Assembly: GCA_028023455.1 (NCBI GenBank)
Contig: JAQFVV010012535.1
Span: 1,056,001-1,120,000, forward strand
Length of the DNA: 64,000 bases
Direction of reading: 5' to 3'
DNA from: Epiperipatus broadwayi
Taxonomy: Eukaryota > Onychophora > Udeonychophora > Euonychophora > Peripatidae
The number at the start of each line of letters is the position of its first letter. The stretch's first letter is position 1. The notes under the pieces are model-generated. The model did no database searches. It saw only the letters and a program-made list of their open reading frames with translations, and was not told the origin of the DNA. The position numbers were made by a program, and so were the translations under genes. Positions 11,400-24,720 of the stretch are shown here, in pieces.

Positions 11400-12205
11400 T
11401 CTGACTAATTTTATTTTGGTATTCAGCTATGAATGTCTATAAATTATGTAAAGGTTGCAATATTTACAATAGTTTTTTTTTAAAAATATATACTACCAGT
11501 ACGTCAGCCAATCGATTAAGTTTTTATATGTGTGTAACAAAAAATAGATAACACATATAAATAATCCATTATAAGCACACACACCTATCCAGCATTCCTC
11601 TACAAAGATTAAGTAAATCAAATTTAAGGCATGTGTATATGAGATTCTGCTTAATCTTGAATAATTACTGTTTCAGTTTAATGATATAAGCTGTTTATAA
11701 ATTATTCATACAATAATAGGGTTTATTAACATCGTTACTATAGAAGCAATCATAAAACAGTTGCGATAATTACATTTTTTTTATTATTACCAGTATTTCA
11801 GTAAATCGGATTCAGTTTTCTACCGCGACTGTATACTTATCTCCCCCCCCCCCATTTCGGTCATTATGCCCTTAGCGGTGTTCTGCAAAATAAATAAAAA
11901 TTATTGTGTTATTAATTGCAGCAAATCGATAAAGATAATTTCATAATAAAAGTTATTAAAGTTTTATAGAATAAATAAATAATTTATGAATACTCTGTAT
12001 TAAACCTTGACTGTGATTATTGAAGTATATATTAATTGATTTATATAATAGAAAATTACTTAAAATATAATAAAAACAATAAGTAATAAAATTAACTGCT
12101 GTCTAACTTTTTGAGCAATAGTTTATTTTTTCTAATAGACAAAAGCTTTTTCTATATACATATTTTATAAATCAGAATGACGTTTTTTGGAACAATCATG
12201 TTTAA
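11400..12205. other. A/T-rich spacer, nothing recognised
   Basis: No gene or repeat family is recognised. It contains a C9 run near 11841 and general A/T-rich sequence. Confidence 0.5.
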
Positions 12206-12209
12206 TCGA

Positions 12210-12413
<204 letters not shown>

Positions 12414-12607
12414 ATTAATTATTATTATAATAATCAATTACATTTTGGCAAGATAATATTTGCCCTCAAGTGGATAAATGGTAATCAAGTGATTTGTTGT
12501 AGAGATAAGAATTGTATCATGTGGTTGTTAATCAATTTGTCTTAAATTTGCCAGAATTTGTTTTATTTATATTCAGTGGGTAAGAAAACTACAGGGCTAA
12601 AAGGCAC

Positions 12608-13105
12608 CAAAACATGACATGACTACCATTTCCTATGCTTACATAATATGTTAAAACAGTAGCAAATCTCTGTGCCACCTAGTGAAAGCTATTGCCTGCT
12701 CATTCAATATCTCCAGACTAATTCTATCTTATAATTTTCATCAATGAGAAGCCTTGAATATGAGAGCAATGCATCTAAATCTTAGTATCTAATGCATTTT
12801 CCTAACAGCTACCTTTTATCTTTTTTATTAACTATAATGCTATATTGAAAACACCATAATGTTTTCTATTCAAGACAATCAGCTTGTATAGTAATACAGA
12901 TCTGAATCCAGTCCAGTATATACATATGTTGGTGTCTTTTGTTTTTTAATAACCATAGTCATCAACATCCTTTGGCTAGGATTTTCATTAAATCACCAAA
13001 CATCACATGACCACGATTTCCTGTACTTACACAATTCTGTTAACATAATAGCAACTCTCTCCTTACAATAATATGACTTGGTACAAGTCATAGTAATCAA
13101 TGGAT
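12608..13105. repeat. Two decayed copies of the CACATGATCACC foldback family
   Basis: A half copy at about 12608-12870 keeps AAAACAGTAGCAAATCTCTGTGCCAC, CTCATTCAATATCTCCAGACTA and TTTCATCAATGAGAAGCC in family order. A second left end at 12996-13105 starts AACATCACATGACCACGATT and reaches GTAATCAATGGATGG. Both are heavily mutated, and the hammerhead GAAA box in the first is lost. They show that the family has been in this genome for a long time. Confidence 0.6.
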
Positions 13106-16060
13106 GGTAGTAACTAATAGAAAAAAAGACCTTTTTTGATTAAAAATAGCAATTGGCTATTAATGTTTGTGATATTTATATATGCTTTTCATATTTCATC
13201 ATATGATTTTCAATTATTATATATTTAGAGAGAGAACAAAAAATAATAATATGCATTCATATACACAAATATAGGATATAAAAAATTATTGTATACAGTG
13301 AAAAAAAACTAAAAAAAAAAAATTTATGAATATTTTAAAAATAGTGTTACATATGTAGGTATGCAGCGGGGTCATGAACTATCCTATATTTTGTTCCAAG
13401 CTTTGATACAAAGAAAATAGCATATAATAGTTAACTTTTTGTTGACAAACAATCATTAGAATAAAATGCATATTATTTATTGTACTGTAAGATCACAATA
13501 TAATACATTTTAGTGTGCATACATATTTAAATAAGATGCTTTGTGGTATATGGTTAGCATATATAAATTAAAATTAAAGACAAAATTAAAAAATAATAAT
13601 ATAGCAATATAGTTTTAATAATAAACTGAGAAAACACATTTACTTATATTTATAGAACTGTATGTGTATATTATTAAAAAATAATATCGTAATAAAACTT
13701 CTTTATTAACATTTTTTTAATAAAATGGACAACATAATTGTTGGATTATTTATCTTTGAAGCTTTGGTGGAAAGATTTTAAAATTTCTGAAATTGACAGA
13801 GCATCATTTTGTTTTGATACTTTTTTAAAAAAACGTGATGGAAATTGTTTCTTTTTTTTTTAACTTATCAAACTAATCTTACAACAATTTTAATATTTTG
13901 GTGATTTTTCATATAAGAATAATGATTGTATTTTTTAGTCTATCCAGCCGCCCTTTACTTGCAATAATTTTTTTGCCATTGTGTTCCAGATTCTTGGCTA
14001 GATTTTTGGTAAAGACTTAATGCTTTTTGATGAAACATAAGACTAACAACCAGAATATTCTTATGATTCATGACATTCAGTCATGGATTTAATGCTTTAT
14101 CAGTTTTGACCAAAAAATTGTTTCTTACTTTGCTTACAAGCAACAATAGCACAAATCTGCTTCTCCCACTTTATTACTTTTCTAATTAGAAAATTCGTTT
14201 TTTTTTTTTTGTTTTTTGTTTTTTTTTTTTTTGATGCATAAGGCTTACTTCTGAATAACACTTTTTTTTCTTTTTTTATTAAATCAAATAAGTTTTTATT
14301 TTTTCCTTTAATGAAAGTTTTATGATTCTAAAAAAAATACAGTATTTTATTCAAGATATACTATATAGAATTACTTTTTGAAAAAAAAAAAAAAATTTGT
14401 GCAGCATTTTTAATAATTTTAAATTCTGAAGAAAATATGACCATGTAAATTCACATTTGGAAACGTGATATTTAATGGAAAAATGGCTGCCACTGTAAGA
14501 AGAATCGTAACATTTAATAAGTTCATAAATTTTACTGTTTTTATTATTTGTTTAGATTTATTTTGAATTGTAATTGCATTGTTTGCAGATGCAATGTATT
14601 TATATATTTAATAATAATTTACATATTTATTTAAAAAGTATTGCAACTATTTATGCCACATTTATGCACATGTATAACAGATCTGATTTCCATTAATCAT
14701 AAATATTTATCTATGAAAATGGCAGTTGTTTTTTTGTTGTTTATTGGAAATACAGTGAAGATGTAAACTACACTGTATCAAAGTATATGATTTCAATTAT
14801 ACACTATCAAAAAATATATAAACAAACAAAAATATAAATAAATTAAAAAAACACTAAATTCATAAATTTAATGCATTCTATGATAGTCAAGTGGCCATTT
14901 TTTATTTCTGAATGCTGTACATGATAATGTTTATAAAAGCAAAATTTCTAAATAAATTTTAAATTATGCTAGAAGCCATTTATCCATCTCAATGCATTGT
15001 AAATGATAATGTTCATTCATGAATTTCTTCAGTTAATGTTCGAAGCACATACATTGTATTCCTCATTTATTATTCTTTTCTAAATTGATGTGCAATATTC
15101 TGCTTAATAAAATATTTTCTAAAACTGTAATGCTAAATTTTAGAACTTATTAAAAGTTGGTATTGATTATTAAATTAATTAGACAGATTCTAATTTCTCA
15201 ATTGTAATATAATTACTATGATTTTATATGATAAAAAAGTTATCAAAATATATATATATATATCACCCAGAGTGCATTTAATTTCGATAAAAGTCAGGCA
15301 TTTTATTATTTATTTTATTTAAAGAATGAAAATATGCTCTAGTAAGTTTTTTGTTTCTTATTCTTATTTTTTCATAGAATGGATATGCCCTCTCACTTAT
15401 TATTCTTTAAAAGTTTTGTTTATACTATATTTTCAATTTATATATGCATACTATATAAATAAAAACCTTTCTGTGTTATATGTATGAGCATATTAAAAAG
15501 TATTATACACTTACAGTTCAATAAGTATTTTATTTACAATTTATCAACAAAACATGGTCTATTATACACTATATACATTTGTACATGAGGGAGGCTTGGA
15601 ATAAAATATAGCATTCTTCACAGACCCACTGTATGTCATCTGCTTGACAGATAGACTCTTGGCTTTTGTTAAGATGAAATGCAATATTTTCAAAATTATC
15701 TTTAATATTCTAGATATAGTTGTTCATCCAATGTTGTTATTTGGTAACTTTCATATAATTTGGGAGCTGTTTTTACAAGACAGTAAAAATTTGAGTATTA
15801 ACAGGTTACGTTATAATAAAGTTTTTACATTCACCCATGTTCTCATTGAATACCCATGAAGACCCCATGAAGATCTAGATTTATTATAGAAAATAGCCAC
15901 TTGCTTGTTTCATAAAAGCTTGAATCTTCATAGCTTTCTTTAAAAATCCAAAACATAAATTGAAACTATCACCAACTAATTCATCAGTTTAACTTTGATA
16001 CTTTAGTTACATATCAATCATTGATTAAAACTATATGGTAATATGCTTCTTAGCATTTGT
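13105..16060. other. A/T-rich sequence with long homopolymer runs
   Basis: No gene recognised. Long T runs (about 14190-14232 and 13850-13862) and A runs (14379-14395) occur. The 71-codon plus-strand frame at 15644-15859 has no recognisable motif. A possible unique intron or intergenic region. Confidence 0.45.
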
Positions 16061-16069
16061 CAAAAATAA

Positions 16070-16320
16070 CCCAACATGATTTATATACAAAATATTATTA
16101 TGTAATGTTCTTTCTCACTAAATCCAATCAAAAAATATATACACTCTTCTTTTTTCTTTCCAAAAAACTTTATTGTTTCCATCACCAAATATATACATTT
16201 ATTTGTTTACCACATCCAACAATAAACAATACAGTTTTAGGAAAGAAAAAATGAGAATGTATATATTTTTGATTGGATTTAGTGGAAAAGAACATTATAT
16301 TTTATAAGTCATATATATTT
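16070..16320. repeat. MITE with about 45-bp terminal inverted repeats
   Basis: The arm at about 16103-16147 (AATGTTCTTTCTCACTAAAT...) is the near-perfect reverse complement of 16254-16296 (...GATTTAGTGGAAAAGAACATT). Looser pairing continues outward through the flanking ATAT-rich sequence. The total is about 250 bp with no coding capacity. A 65-codon frame across it is spurious. Confidence 0.7.
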
Positions 16321-18835
16321 TGAAAGAAAAAAACGAGATGTGTGCTGTTATTAAAAAGATTTTAAATTAACGGCAGAGATAATAAGTAAAATATATTTTC
16401 AAAATATTATCAGCTTATTATCTTGTACAATATAAAAGGGCAAAGGTGATTTCTGCATAAATAATGCACTTCCGATGTTTTTCATTGATATAGCTAGACG
16501 TCATTATTTATTTTTCAAGCTTACTGTAGATGATTCTAGAATAGATTAATTAAAAAGTAGTACTTTTAATATAATGACTGTCTTAATCAGCTTTATTTAT
16601 TTATACTTAAGTCTTTTTAAATAAAATTGCGATCTCTTTGTTGGAATCTTTACGGGCTGTTTTTATAATAATTTGTTAAAATAGTTAACTTGTTTACAAA
16701 AAAAGAAATTCATATGCCAAAAAATTACATAGTGTAAATTGGTCTATTATGAAATGCTTTGTTTATATTTAATGTTTTTTAGCAATTATTGTTGACTGAA
16801 AAAATAAAGAAAATATCTTCTGATATTGTAGCTTATAATAAGATAACTTAAAACTTAGTTGGATTTGTCATTCTGCACAAGTTATTTATGCCTGGTAAAT
16901 ACCTCTCTGCATTTATCTCACTGAACAGGTTGCAGTAACATGACCATGAATTGAAATTCCCGATTTGCAATCACTTCATTGTACTTATAGAAAGTGACGT
17001 TAACATTAGTCTTATTTAAACTAAAAAATAAAAACATTGAGAAAATGTTGCCACTCAAATGAGCCATAATTACCAGTAGCTTAAAATTAAAGTAAATCTA
17101 ATTATATACAGACATTTAAAATGTCATCTAAAAAACCATAAATAAAGTAAAAAAATAGCAATCAAGGTCGTTACTAAAAATATATCTATAGCTATAAAAA
17201 AAAAAAAAAAAATTGAAAAATTAGATCTATTGACTTATTAGATATTAATGTTACCTACGTCACAAGCTGAAATCAAAGAATATCGCAATCAAGCAGTTGC
17301 TCTTTCAAGCAAAAATATAAAGTTCAAGTTAGTGCTATAAACACAAGGTAATAAATCCTGATAATGTGTGCAAATCACGGAAAATTTTAAATTAGTTTGT
17401 TTATTGTTGTTGTTGTTTTTTTTAAAAAAAAAAAAAGCTAAAAACTTAGCAAAAATTGACATTAAACCAAATTATAAATTTAATAACTTAACGGGGTAAA
17501 AATTGCTAACTATTCCAATATATGACTATGCATCAAAAAGTTTCTTGGGGTAAATAAATAGAGCCAATTAAAATGACGCTGGGGAGAGGACTAATGTCAA
17601 ACAATGATACTAATGTTGCTTTTAGGAAATTAAAATACTTCAATAAAATTTTCTATTAAATATAATACGTTGTTCCAGAAGTATTTAGCTCATAAAGATC
17701 CGTAAATAAAAAATAAACACTTTAAATCTAACCCATTAAAATTCCCTGTAGACTAAAAAAAAAATAACAATAATAGTTTAAAATTAATTGATTTTAACAC
17801 TATCAAAATTAATAATATATCTAATGAAATAAAGTTGATGATTTTGTAAAAGTTGAATGATTACCGATTGCAAAATATTGCAAACATCCCTTCTTTTCCA
17901 CTTTAATTATTCACATCGTAATTTATCGAAGGATAGTCATTATTATCTCAGCAACTCTAGTTGTAAAAATATAGCTTGATAAAACAATTGAATCTATAGT
18001 TACCTTCTTAATTAGATCTTTCCTATAGAATAAATCACAAAGTAAGAACAAGATGAAAATATTATTAAATCTATTTCTTTACTAAAAATGTAAACTCAAT
18101 TGTACATTGCTGCATAAAATAAGTTCAACATGATTTTATAGTTAATGTATACAGAAAAGCATTGCCAAGTACTTAAACGGGATAATCCTGTTTAATTATT
18201 GTGATGTTTCAGAAAAGCATTGCCAATTTATCCTATTTAATTAACTTAAGAATGAAATTTACTTCTGCATACTTTTAGAAATTTCCACAAATTCAAGAAG
18301 TGTTTACAAATTTATTGAGATTTACTATTAAGATGAAACAACGATGTTTTCCATCTGCATTGTCTCATCATATCTTTATACAAATCATTTCAATTAAAAT
18401 CAGTTTTAAGGATCACTCGTCTTTACATTTTTCTAGTCACAATGCAGTGTGAGTGATGATAGAGGATATTGTAAGATAGACAAACTCTCACTTATTTGGC
18501 AATGAGCAAAAATCTAAGTCATGGGTAAATGTCTTCTTTAATGACACTTTTTCCATTTCAGATATAAATATTCTTAAAAGTATACATTCTAAACATCACA
18601 TGATCACTATTTAAGTATACATTCTATTAAAACAGAACAATTTATTGACAATCTCCACTCTGAATAAATAAACTACAGGGCAATCAATTCAAGCAACGTT
18701 ACAGCATTATTGATAATTTACCTAATGTACTTATAATTTTCAAAAATTCAAATTCCTAGAAGCCATAATCTAATAATAATATGAATTATGTCAAACCATT
18801 ATAGAAACATATATATATTCTTCTGTATTGAATAT
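16320..18835. other. Unannotated A/T-rich stretch
   Basis: No coding region or structural RNA recognised. A short direct echo of CAGAAAAGCATTGCCAA occurs at about 18152 and 18211. A family-end relic (AACATCACATGATCACTATT) lies near 18594. Confidence 0.45.
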
Positions 18836-19127
18836 AAGGTAATCATCTAAAATCCAGGCATGGCCGCTTAGGGCATTGATGCTATACAAAATCAATCAAA
18901 TGTAACGTTACCGGGCTGCCGCAACTTTTTTTTATATAACATGACCTTTTTTTTGGATTAAACAAATTTCTATTTCATTTATAACATGATTTCTTTTTTA
19001 TTAAACAAATTTTTAATATCCATTTTCATTGGGTTTTTTTTAACCTGACATTTTTCTTTATTCAACAAATTTTGGTAATTTAATTTTGTGTTCATTTTTC
19101 TGAATTTTAACAACTTTGGACTGTTTC

Positions 19128-19880
19128 ACGATGAAAAAACTTGTTTTAACCCCGCCGAAAAAATATAATGGTACAATTATTTGGGACTTGTTTCGACTTT
19201 GTTCTACCTTTTTTTTTCTTTTGTTTGACTAAATTGTTTTTCTTATTATTATTAAATCAAAAGTAACTTTTGTGTTTTTGGGGGTTAAAAAATTGTTTTG
19301 AAACCCCCACTCTCGGATCAACAATTGTAACAAAAAGTCAATAACTTTTTAAAAAAAAAAAAAAATTTTTTTTCACTTTTTACTTTTATTTATATTTAGT
19401 TTGAATTAGCTTTTTTTTTTTTTTTTGGCTTCTACAATAAACAGCTATTTTGGGGGGGCTTTCGTACTGTTATTATTAACAAAAAGTAAACAAAAATAGT
19501 CATTCATTTTAATCCCACTTATTTTAACCCTGCTGAAAAAATACAATGCAATTATTTGGGAATTGTTTCGAATTTTTTCTACCTTTTTTTTTTTCGTTAA
19601 TCAAATTGTTTTTCTTATTAAATCAAAAGTAACTTTTGTGTTTTTGGGGGTAAAAAATTGTTTTTAAACCCCCACTCTGACACTCGGAAAAATAATTGTA
19701 ACAAAAAGTCAATAATTTCTTCTTTTTTTTTCAACAACTTTTTTTTACTTTTTACTTTTATTTATATTTCGTTTGAATTACCTTTTTTTTGCCTTCTACA
19801 ATAAACTGCTTTTTGGGGGGACTTTCATACTTTGTTATTATTAACAAAAAGCAAACAAAAATAGTCATTTATTTTAACCC
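19128..19880. repeat. Two tandem copies of a unit of about 375 bp
   Basis: The block starting TTTTAACCCCGCCGAAAAAA (about 19144) recurs as TTTTAACCCTGCTGAAAAAA (about 19522). Both are followed in the same order by TTATTTGGGA, TTGTTTCGA, TTTTGTGTTTTTGGGGG, AAACCCCCACTCT, a long A/T run, TTCTACAATAAAC and ACAAAAATAGTCATT. A third copy begins near 19872 and stops. The duplication is inside the 18838-21535 element, and the copies have diverged by substitutions and T-run length. Confidence 0.8.
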
Positions 19881-20279
19881 CACTTCAAAAAAGATAATCC
19901 AAATACTTGTCAATTTTTAATGAAATAAAAAAAAAGTACACAAACTTTGGACTTTTTGAACTTATTTATTATTTTATCACTGTAATAAAAAGTCTGGTAT
20001 TTGGGAGGCCATTATGTGTCTGAAAAAAGAAAACAGTCTCCCTCATTTTCTGTACTCAGCAATTATGAAAAGTTTAAAAATTGCATGTTTTTTTCAGACC
20101 TTTTATTGGTCTCATATATTTTCCACGCTGAAACGTGACTTAGCACATGAGCTTTGTTGAAGCATGTTCGAACATATCCTTTGCCAATTTTTTACATATT
20201 AACATTTTTTAGAGAAAGGCAGGGACCATGTGACAATTATTAGTAATTAACAACATTATTTAAATATAAATGACATTAC

Positions 20280-21251
20280 ACCTGGGTCTCATTTTATGCA
20301 GTAGATAGGTTCCACAGAAAACCTGTATTAAAAAAATCACACAAAAATAGACTTAATTTACCTTGAAAAATGGGGGATAGGTTCTGTAATTTTCAGAATT
20401 CACATAAAAGCAAAGCAACAGGAAAAATTACTTTAAAATTCGCATTAAAAAAATAAGCAAATAAAGTATGACTAATAAAAAATTTCAAATATTTGAAAAA
20501 AATTAATACAAGACAAACTTTTTTTACTTTTTTTATTAACTACAGTATTTAATTTTACATTTTTTATACATATTTTAATCATTACCACTAGCATTCGTTT
20601 GTAAACTAGTAAGAAATCAGATGTGATGTGATGTATTGTGGCTTCTCCTTAAACAAAGTTAAGAATCTCTCAGCAATTATGCCCAGAGTAACCTGTTAGC
20701 CACTTTATTTTTATTCGTGATGTGATGTACAACTAGTGCCACTTTCGGTATTGTGCTGTATTAATGATTTTCTGTTTCTATATTAAAAAAATGAGATCAC
20801 AATCAAAACAAAAAGATTATACATTATCATTAGAAAGATTATTTTCAGTTTATAAAATCTTCGTTTTTTATTTTAAAAATCTAAAAGATTATTTATTTCT
20901 GTTATATATAGCAAAATACATTTTAAAAGTTTAAATTTTTTTAATATTTATTGTGATATTTTTATATGTAAGTATACATCTATTATTATTATTTACTCAT
21001 TAGTATAAATAGGTTATTTACATAGAAGCTAAGATTCTCAATACAGCTTCAGGCCATATTCACGTTAGCTGCTAATATAATGTTATATTTTTGAAGAGAA
21101 AAAAGTATTTCAAGTCAAAATAAGTTATTAATAATTTAAATTTCTTGACATCTAATAAATATAGTGAAATATGAAAGATATTAAGAAGAAACATGAATTG
21201 CATAACTTCAAAATCACATTAAAATAATCTGCATAAAACGAGACCCAGGTG
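20280..21251. mobile_element. Tc1/mariner-type MITE with TA target duplication
   Basis: The left end CACCTGGGTCTCATTTTATG and the right end CATAAAACGAGACCCAGGTG are inverted over about 23 bp with one mismatch. The element is flanked on both sides by TA (20278-20279, 21252-21253), the hallmark target duplication of Tc1/mariner insertions. It is 972 bp and has no transposase, so it is non-autonomous. It is nested inside the larger inverted-repeat element and itself contains a LINE 3' fragment (20621-20735). Confidence 0.75.
20621..20735 (-). mobile_element. 3'-end fragment of the ACATC-tailed LINE
   Basis: On the minus strand this matches the 3' UTR of the LINE copies at 29777-31420 (+) and 58935-60238 (-). 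Shared blocks are GTTAGCCACTTTATTT, CAGCAATTATGCCCAGAG, AGAATCTCTCAGCAATTAT, GGCTTCTCCTTAAA and the GATGTGATGTGATG tail. A second GTGATGTGATGTAC block flanks its other side at about 20716-20731. Only UTR is present, so this is a severely 5'-truncated insertion or a SINE borrowing this LINE tail. Confidence 0.75.
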
Positions 21252-21889
21252 TACTCTATTATGAAGATTTGAAAAGTTGTACCGACTTGAAATTAAAACA
21301 CCCTTGAGCAATATGGTAATCAGCTATGAATAAAACAAATATGCATAAATAATTTCGAAGCACAAAACAGGCTGTAATATTTTTGTGCAATGTCATGTAA
21401 AGTGGCCTGCTAATGGGTTAATACAATGTAAATGTTGTATTAGCTGTAAGGCCAAACACAGAAACAGCATTTTTATGTGTTTTGATACATAAACAATGCC
21501 ATCAGGTAGTCGTGCCTGGATTTCAGATGATTACCAAATATAAAGATAAATTGAAAGTATATAAGAAAGACAATATAATGGTTTTATAAAATACCATCAA
21601 GTGAAATATATAAAATGATTCTTACATGTAATGCAAAAATGCATCTAGTCCTCCCTGCTTTTGAAAACAGTAATAAAAGAAGGAAAGCTCCTGATCTGGA
21701 TAGAAAACACCCAAACAAAAGTTGCCAATCTAACATTTCTAATTTATAATATGCACCATGTAAGCACTGCCACAATCAACATGTATAGAAAATAGGAATC
21801 ACATTTTTGTTCACAAATCAAACATTAATCCTATTTAAGATGATATAGCCCTAATAAGTCTATAAGACCATTTTCATAAATAAATATAA

Positions 21890-22205
21890 CTTATGTATAT
21901 TCAATATAAACAATAAGTACACTACATATACTAAGAAAAGCTTGTTTAATATTTTAAAATAAAAATATTAAATACATCATCATAATATGCTGAACATGCT
22001 TTTGACTAACTGGTAGTCATACTAATACGTCAACATAGTATGCTGCATATGCTTTTGTCTAAGTGATATACATACTAATAGCTATGAGTATGACTATCAG
22101 TTAGTCAAAATCATGCTCAGCATACTATGTTTCCATATTTAACATTTTTATTTTAAAGTATTAAACAAGCTTTTCTTAATATATGGGCTGTATGTGTTAT
22201 TTATA
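21890..22205. repeat. Foldback element, about 0.3 kb
   Basis: The arms at about 21935-22055 and 22075-22200 are imperfect reverse complements. AAGAAAAGCTTGTTTAATA returns as TATTAAACAAGCTTTTCTT, and TTGACTAACTGGTAGTCAT returns as ATGACTATCAGTTAGTCAA. Internal repeats CATAGTATGCTGCATATGCT and ATAATATGCTGAACATGC add to the structure. Non-coding. Confidence 0.7.
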
Positions 22206-23370
22206 ATGAATTACATTTTTTTCGAGAAAAGTATAAAACTATTAGAATAAGAAATGCTATTGTAATCTCCTTCATTCATTACTAACAACAATTTTATTTT
22301 AAAGTAATATATTCAATCAAAAAATTAAAAGTGACTCATACACTGCACATAATCCAATGAAAAATTTTATACATCACTCAAATAACTATCCTATGCAATG
22401 ACTTTAATTCCTCTTGTAATAAGTTTTCATCTTCACTACAAGTGAAGCTTAAGAAACTTGTTCTCCTATCACTCTCACTTTATTCAAGTTCTATAACTTT
22501 TATGAAAGAGTAAGGCTGAAGTCTAATTAAACTCTTGTTTGAATCTCTATCCAATTTTCAGACTGTTATCTACTTAACCATTGTTACATGTTCTGAAGTT
22601 GAATTTGTAGCTCTCAGCTAAATCGATATTAGGACAACCTATCAACTTATAATTTTACAAAATTTAAACTATGGATAGTTTTCCCAACATAGCAATTGTA
22701 GGACATTATTGTTATCAGTCACAAAACCTTTCCCCTATTAAAATTAGACTGTTCTTTAAAAACAAGTTAAACATCGATTAAGAAACTATCAATCAAAAAA
22801 CACCATAAAGAAATATATAGATGACAAAAAACTATTTTATAGTTGAAGATGCTAAATCTCCCATAAATAAACTGCAACATTAATAAAAATATTTTACAAT
22901 TAAAATGACCCAACCATATACTTAGACTAATAATACTTCCATATTTTAAAGCTAAAATTAAAAACTAATGAATATTAATGTATTATTTAAAAACAAAAAA
23001 ATTTAAAGAGATCCAAATTTTTCAAACAGTTCTGTAACAATAAAAGTCTATTTCAATGTCCACTCCTTGACAGTTTTCATTCTTTTTTTAAAAAAATAAA
23101 AATAAAAAACCTTTATTAACACAATAAATATTTACAATTTATACAAGTAATTAAACAAATGATAAATATGTTACAGTTTTGTATATCAAAACCCAAAGAA
23201 TTTGATATATTCCACTATTAAGACAAAAAGTCTGCAGGCAATTAACTAATTATCTTAAACTCAAGGAGATTGATCAAAGCATGTAACAAAATGATTAATT
23301 AGCCCAAGGAATAAGTCACACATAAGAATTAAACCTTTATTCAAGACAAATATTCATCTGATAATCTCAC
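22205..23370. other. A/T-rich spacer, nothing recognised
   Basis: No gene, RNA or convincing repeat is visible. Confidence 0.5.
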
Positions 23371-24720
23371 ATAGAGTTATTCCAGGACCACCCCAGATTC
23401 AATTCATCATCTTCCTTGGCAAGTATCTCAGACATTGATTGAAATAAGTTTCCCAATCGCTATAGAGTTTTTTCAGCCAATTGAATTTCTTGTCAAATAT
23501 CATAGTACATCATATATACCATATTGTCTTAAGGGTATGCACAGTCACCATTGCATTGTGAGGGTTAAATTTCTCAATGTATTGACTAAGCAAAAGTTTT
23601 AAGTTTATGATTGGCCTGTGGAACACTTTAGCTCTTATCTGCCTAAGAGCCGAACATTCTTCGAATAGATGCTGAAAAGTCTCATTACCAGATTTGCACA
23701 GTGAACAGACTGGATCTAAATTCATATGTAGTCTTTCATTTAGAACCATAGTTTTTTGGAAACAAGCCATTCACTAGTTTGAAAACAAATTTTAAGTAGG
23801 CTTGGGGTGCATATATAGAGTGGAACTTTTTACAACACATTTTTCTTTGATATATCCAACCATGCACTGCCATGACTTTTAAAATGATTACTTAAGTCTT
23901 TATATTTAATACCTTCCAAACTGGACACATTCATATCATCTTGGAGATCCCTATAGGCAATAAACAGATCAGCTATAAAAGATCTTCCTTTACATCCTAT
24001 TTCATTAAAGGTGCCAGCATGATCAATAGAAGGCCCAAAAAATTGACTTTTAATTAAGTTAATAAATGTACTTGCCTTGATGTAGGATACGTATAGCCCT
24101 GGATCAATCAGGCCAAGACCTTTTTCTTTTGGCATCTGCAAGGTTGATATTGAGATCCATCTTGAAGCTCTACCCCAGACATATTTCTTTGCAATCTGTT
24201 TTATTCTGAGTATTGTTTTGTTACATAGGGCTACCCAGGGTGCATAGTATGCTAAAATCCCTGAAACAATGGAATTAAAAATTAATGCTCTTGTAATTTC
24301 ATATAATTTAAGTGATGAAAAATTACTTATTTTATCTTCAATTTTTTTAATAATTAATTTATTCAAGTAGGTATTCATTTTAGTCTTGGACATATATAAT
24401 GGTATGCCCAAGAAAGCAGATGGGAGCACCATAAAGTTAGATGGCATTTTTTACCTGTAGCTAAACTGCCAGGCTGCAGACTTGATTGGTTGAATAATTG
24501 AGCCGGTCTCAGCCTGAAAATTTTCTAAGATATTCATCACAACTTGGATATTATAGATGTTTTGAAATATTATAATAATATCATCAATGAATGCTGTGAC
24601 AGCTACCTGCAATCCCAAGTGTTTCCATAGCACTTGTGGGATTACTTTGAAAAAATTTTTGGAATAATAAAAAATATGAATTTTGCAAGATATTATTAAA
24701 TATTGATTATTTTCAAACAA
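23370..24720 (-). pseudogene. LINE (L1/Tx1-like) reverse transcriptase remnant
   Basis: Minus-strand frames in order. 24720-24451 contains RT motif C as TAFIDDIIIIF followed by ETGSIIQPIKSAAW. 24447-23830 begins with VLPSAFLGIPLY, then KKIEDKISNFSSLKL and GLGLIDPGLYVSYIKAS, which is the post-RT region of Tx1/L1-like LINEs (FLGIPL...KI..KI..W...L). 23770-23510 carries a zinc-knuckle-like CSLCKSGNETFQHLFEEC. Coding resemblance continues in a shifted frame to about 23370. Frameshifts separate all parts, and everything upstream of motif C is missing, so the copy is dead. Clade assignment is from sequence style only. Confidence 0.7.

Larger units (their letters stand above)
18838..21535. mobile_element. 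2.7-kb DNA transposon-like element with terminal inverted repeats
   Basis: The left end GGTAATCATCTAAAATCCAGG returns inverted at the right end as CCTGGATTTCAGATGATTACC. Weaker pairing continues inward (GGCATTGATG against the inverse of CAATGCCATC). The flanks share AATATAA (18831-18837 and about 21537-21543), a possible but low-complexity target duplication. No transposase remains. The interior has a roughly 375-bp tandem duplication and a nested mariner-type MITE. Its right-end block AACAGCATTTTTATGTGTTTT matches the right end of the element at 46201-47443, so the two belong to one family. Superfamily unassigned. Confidence 0.65.
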
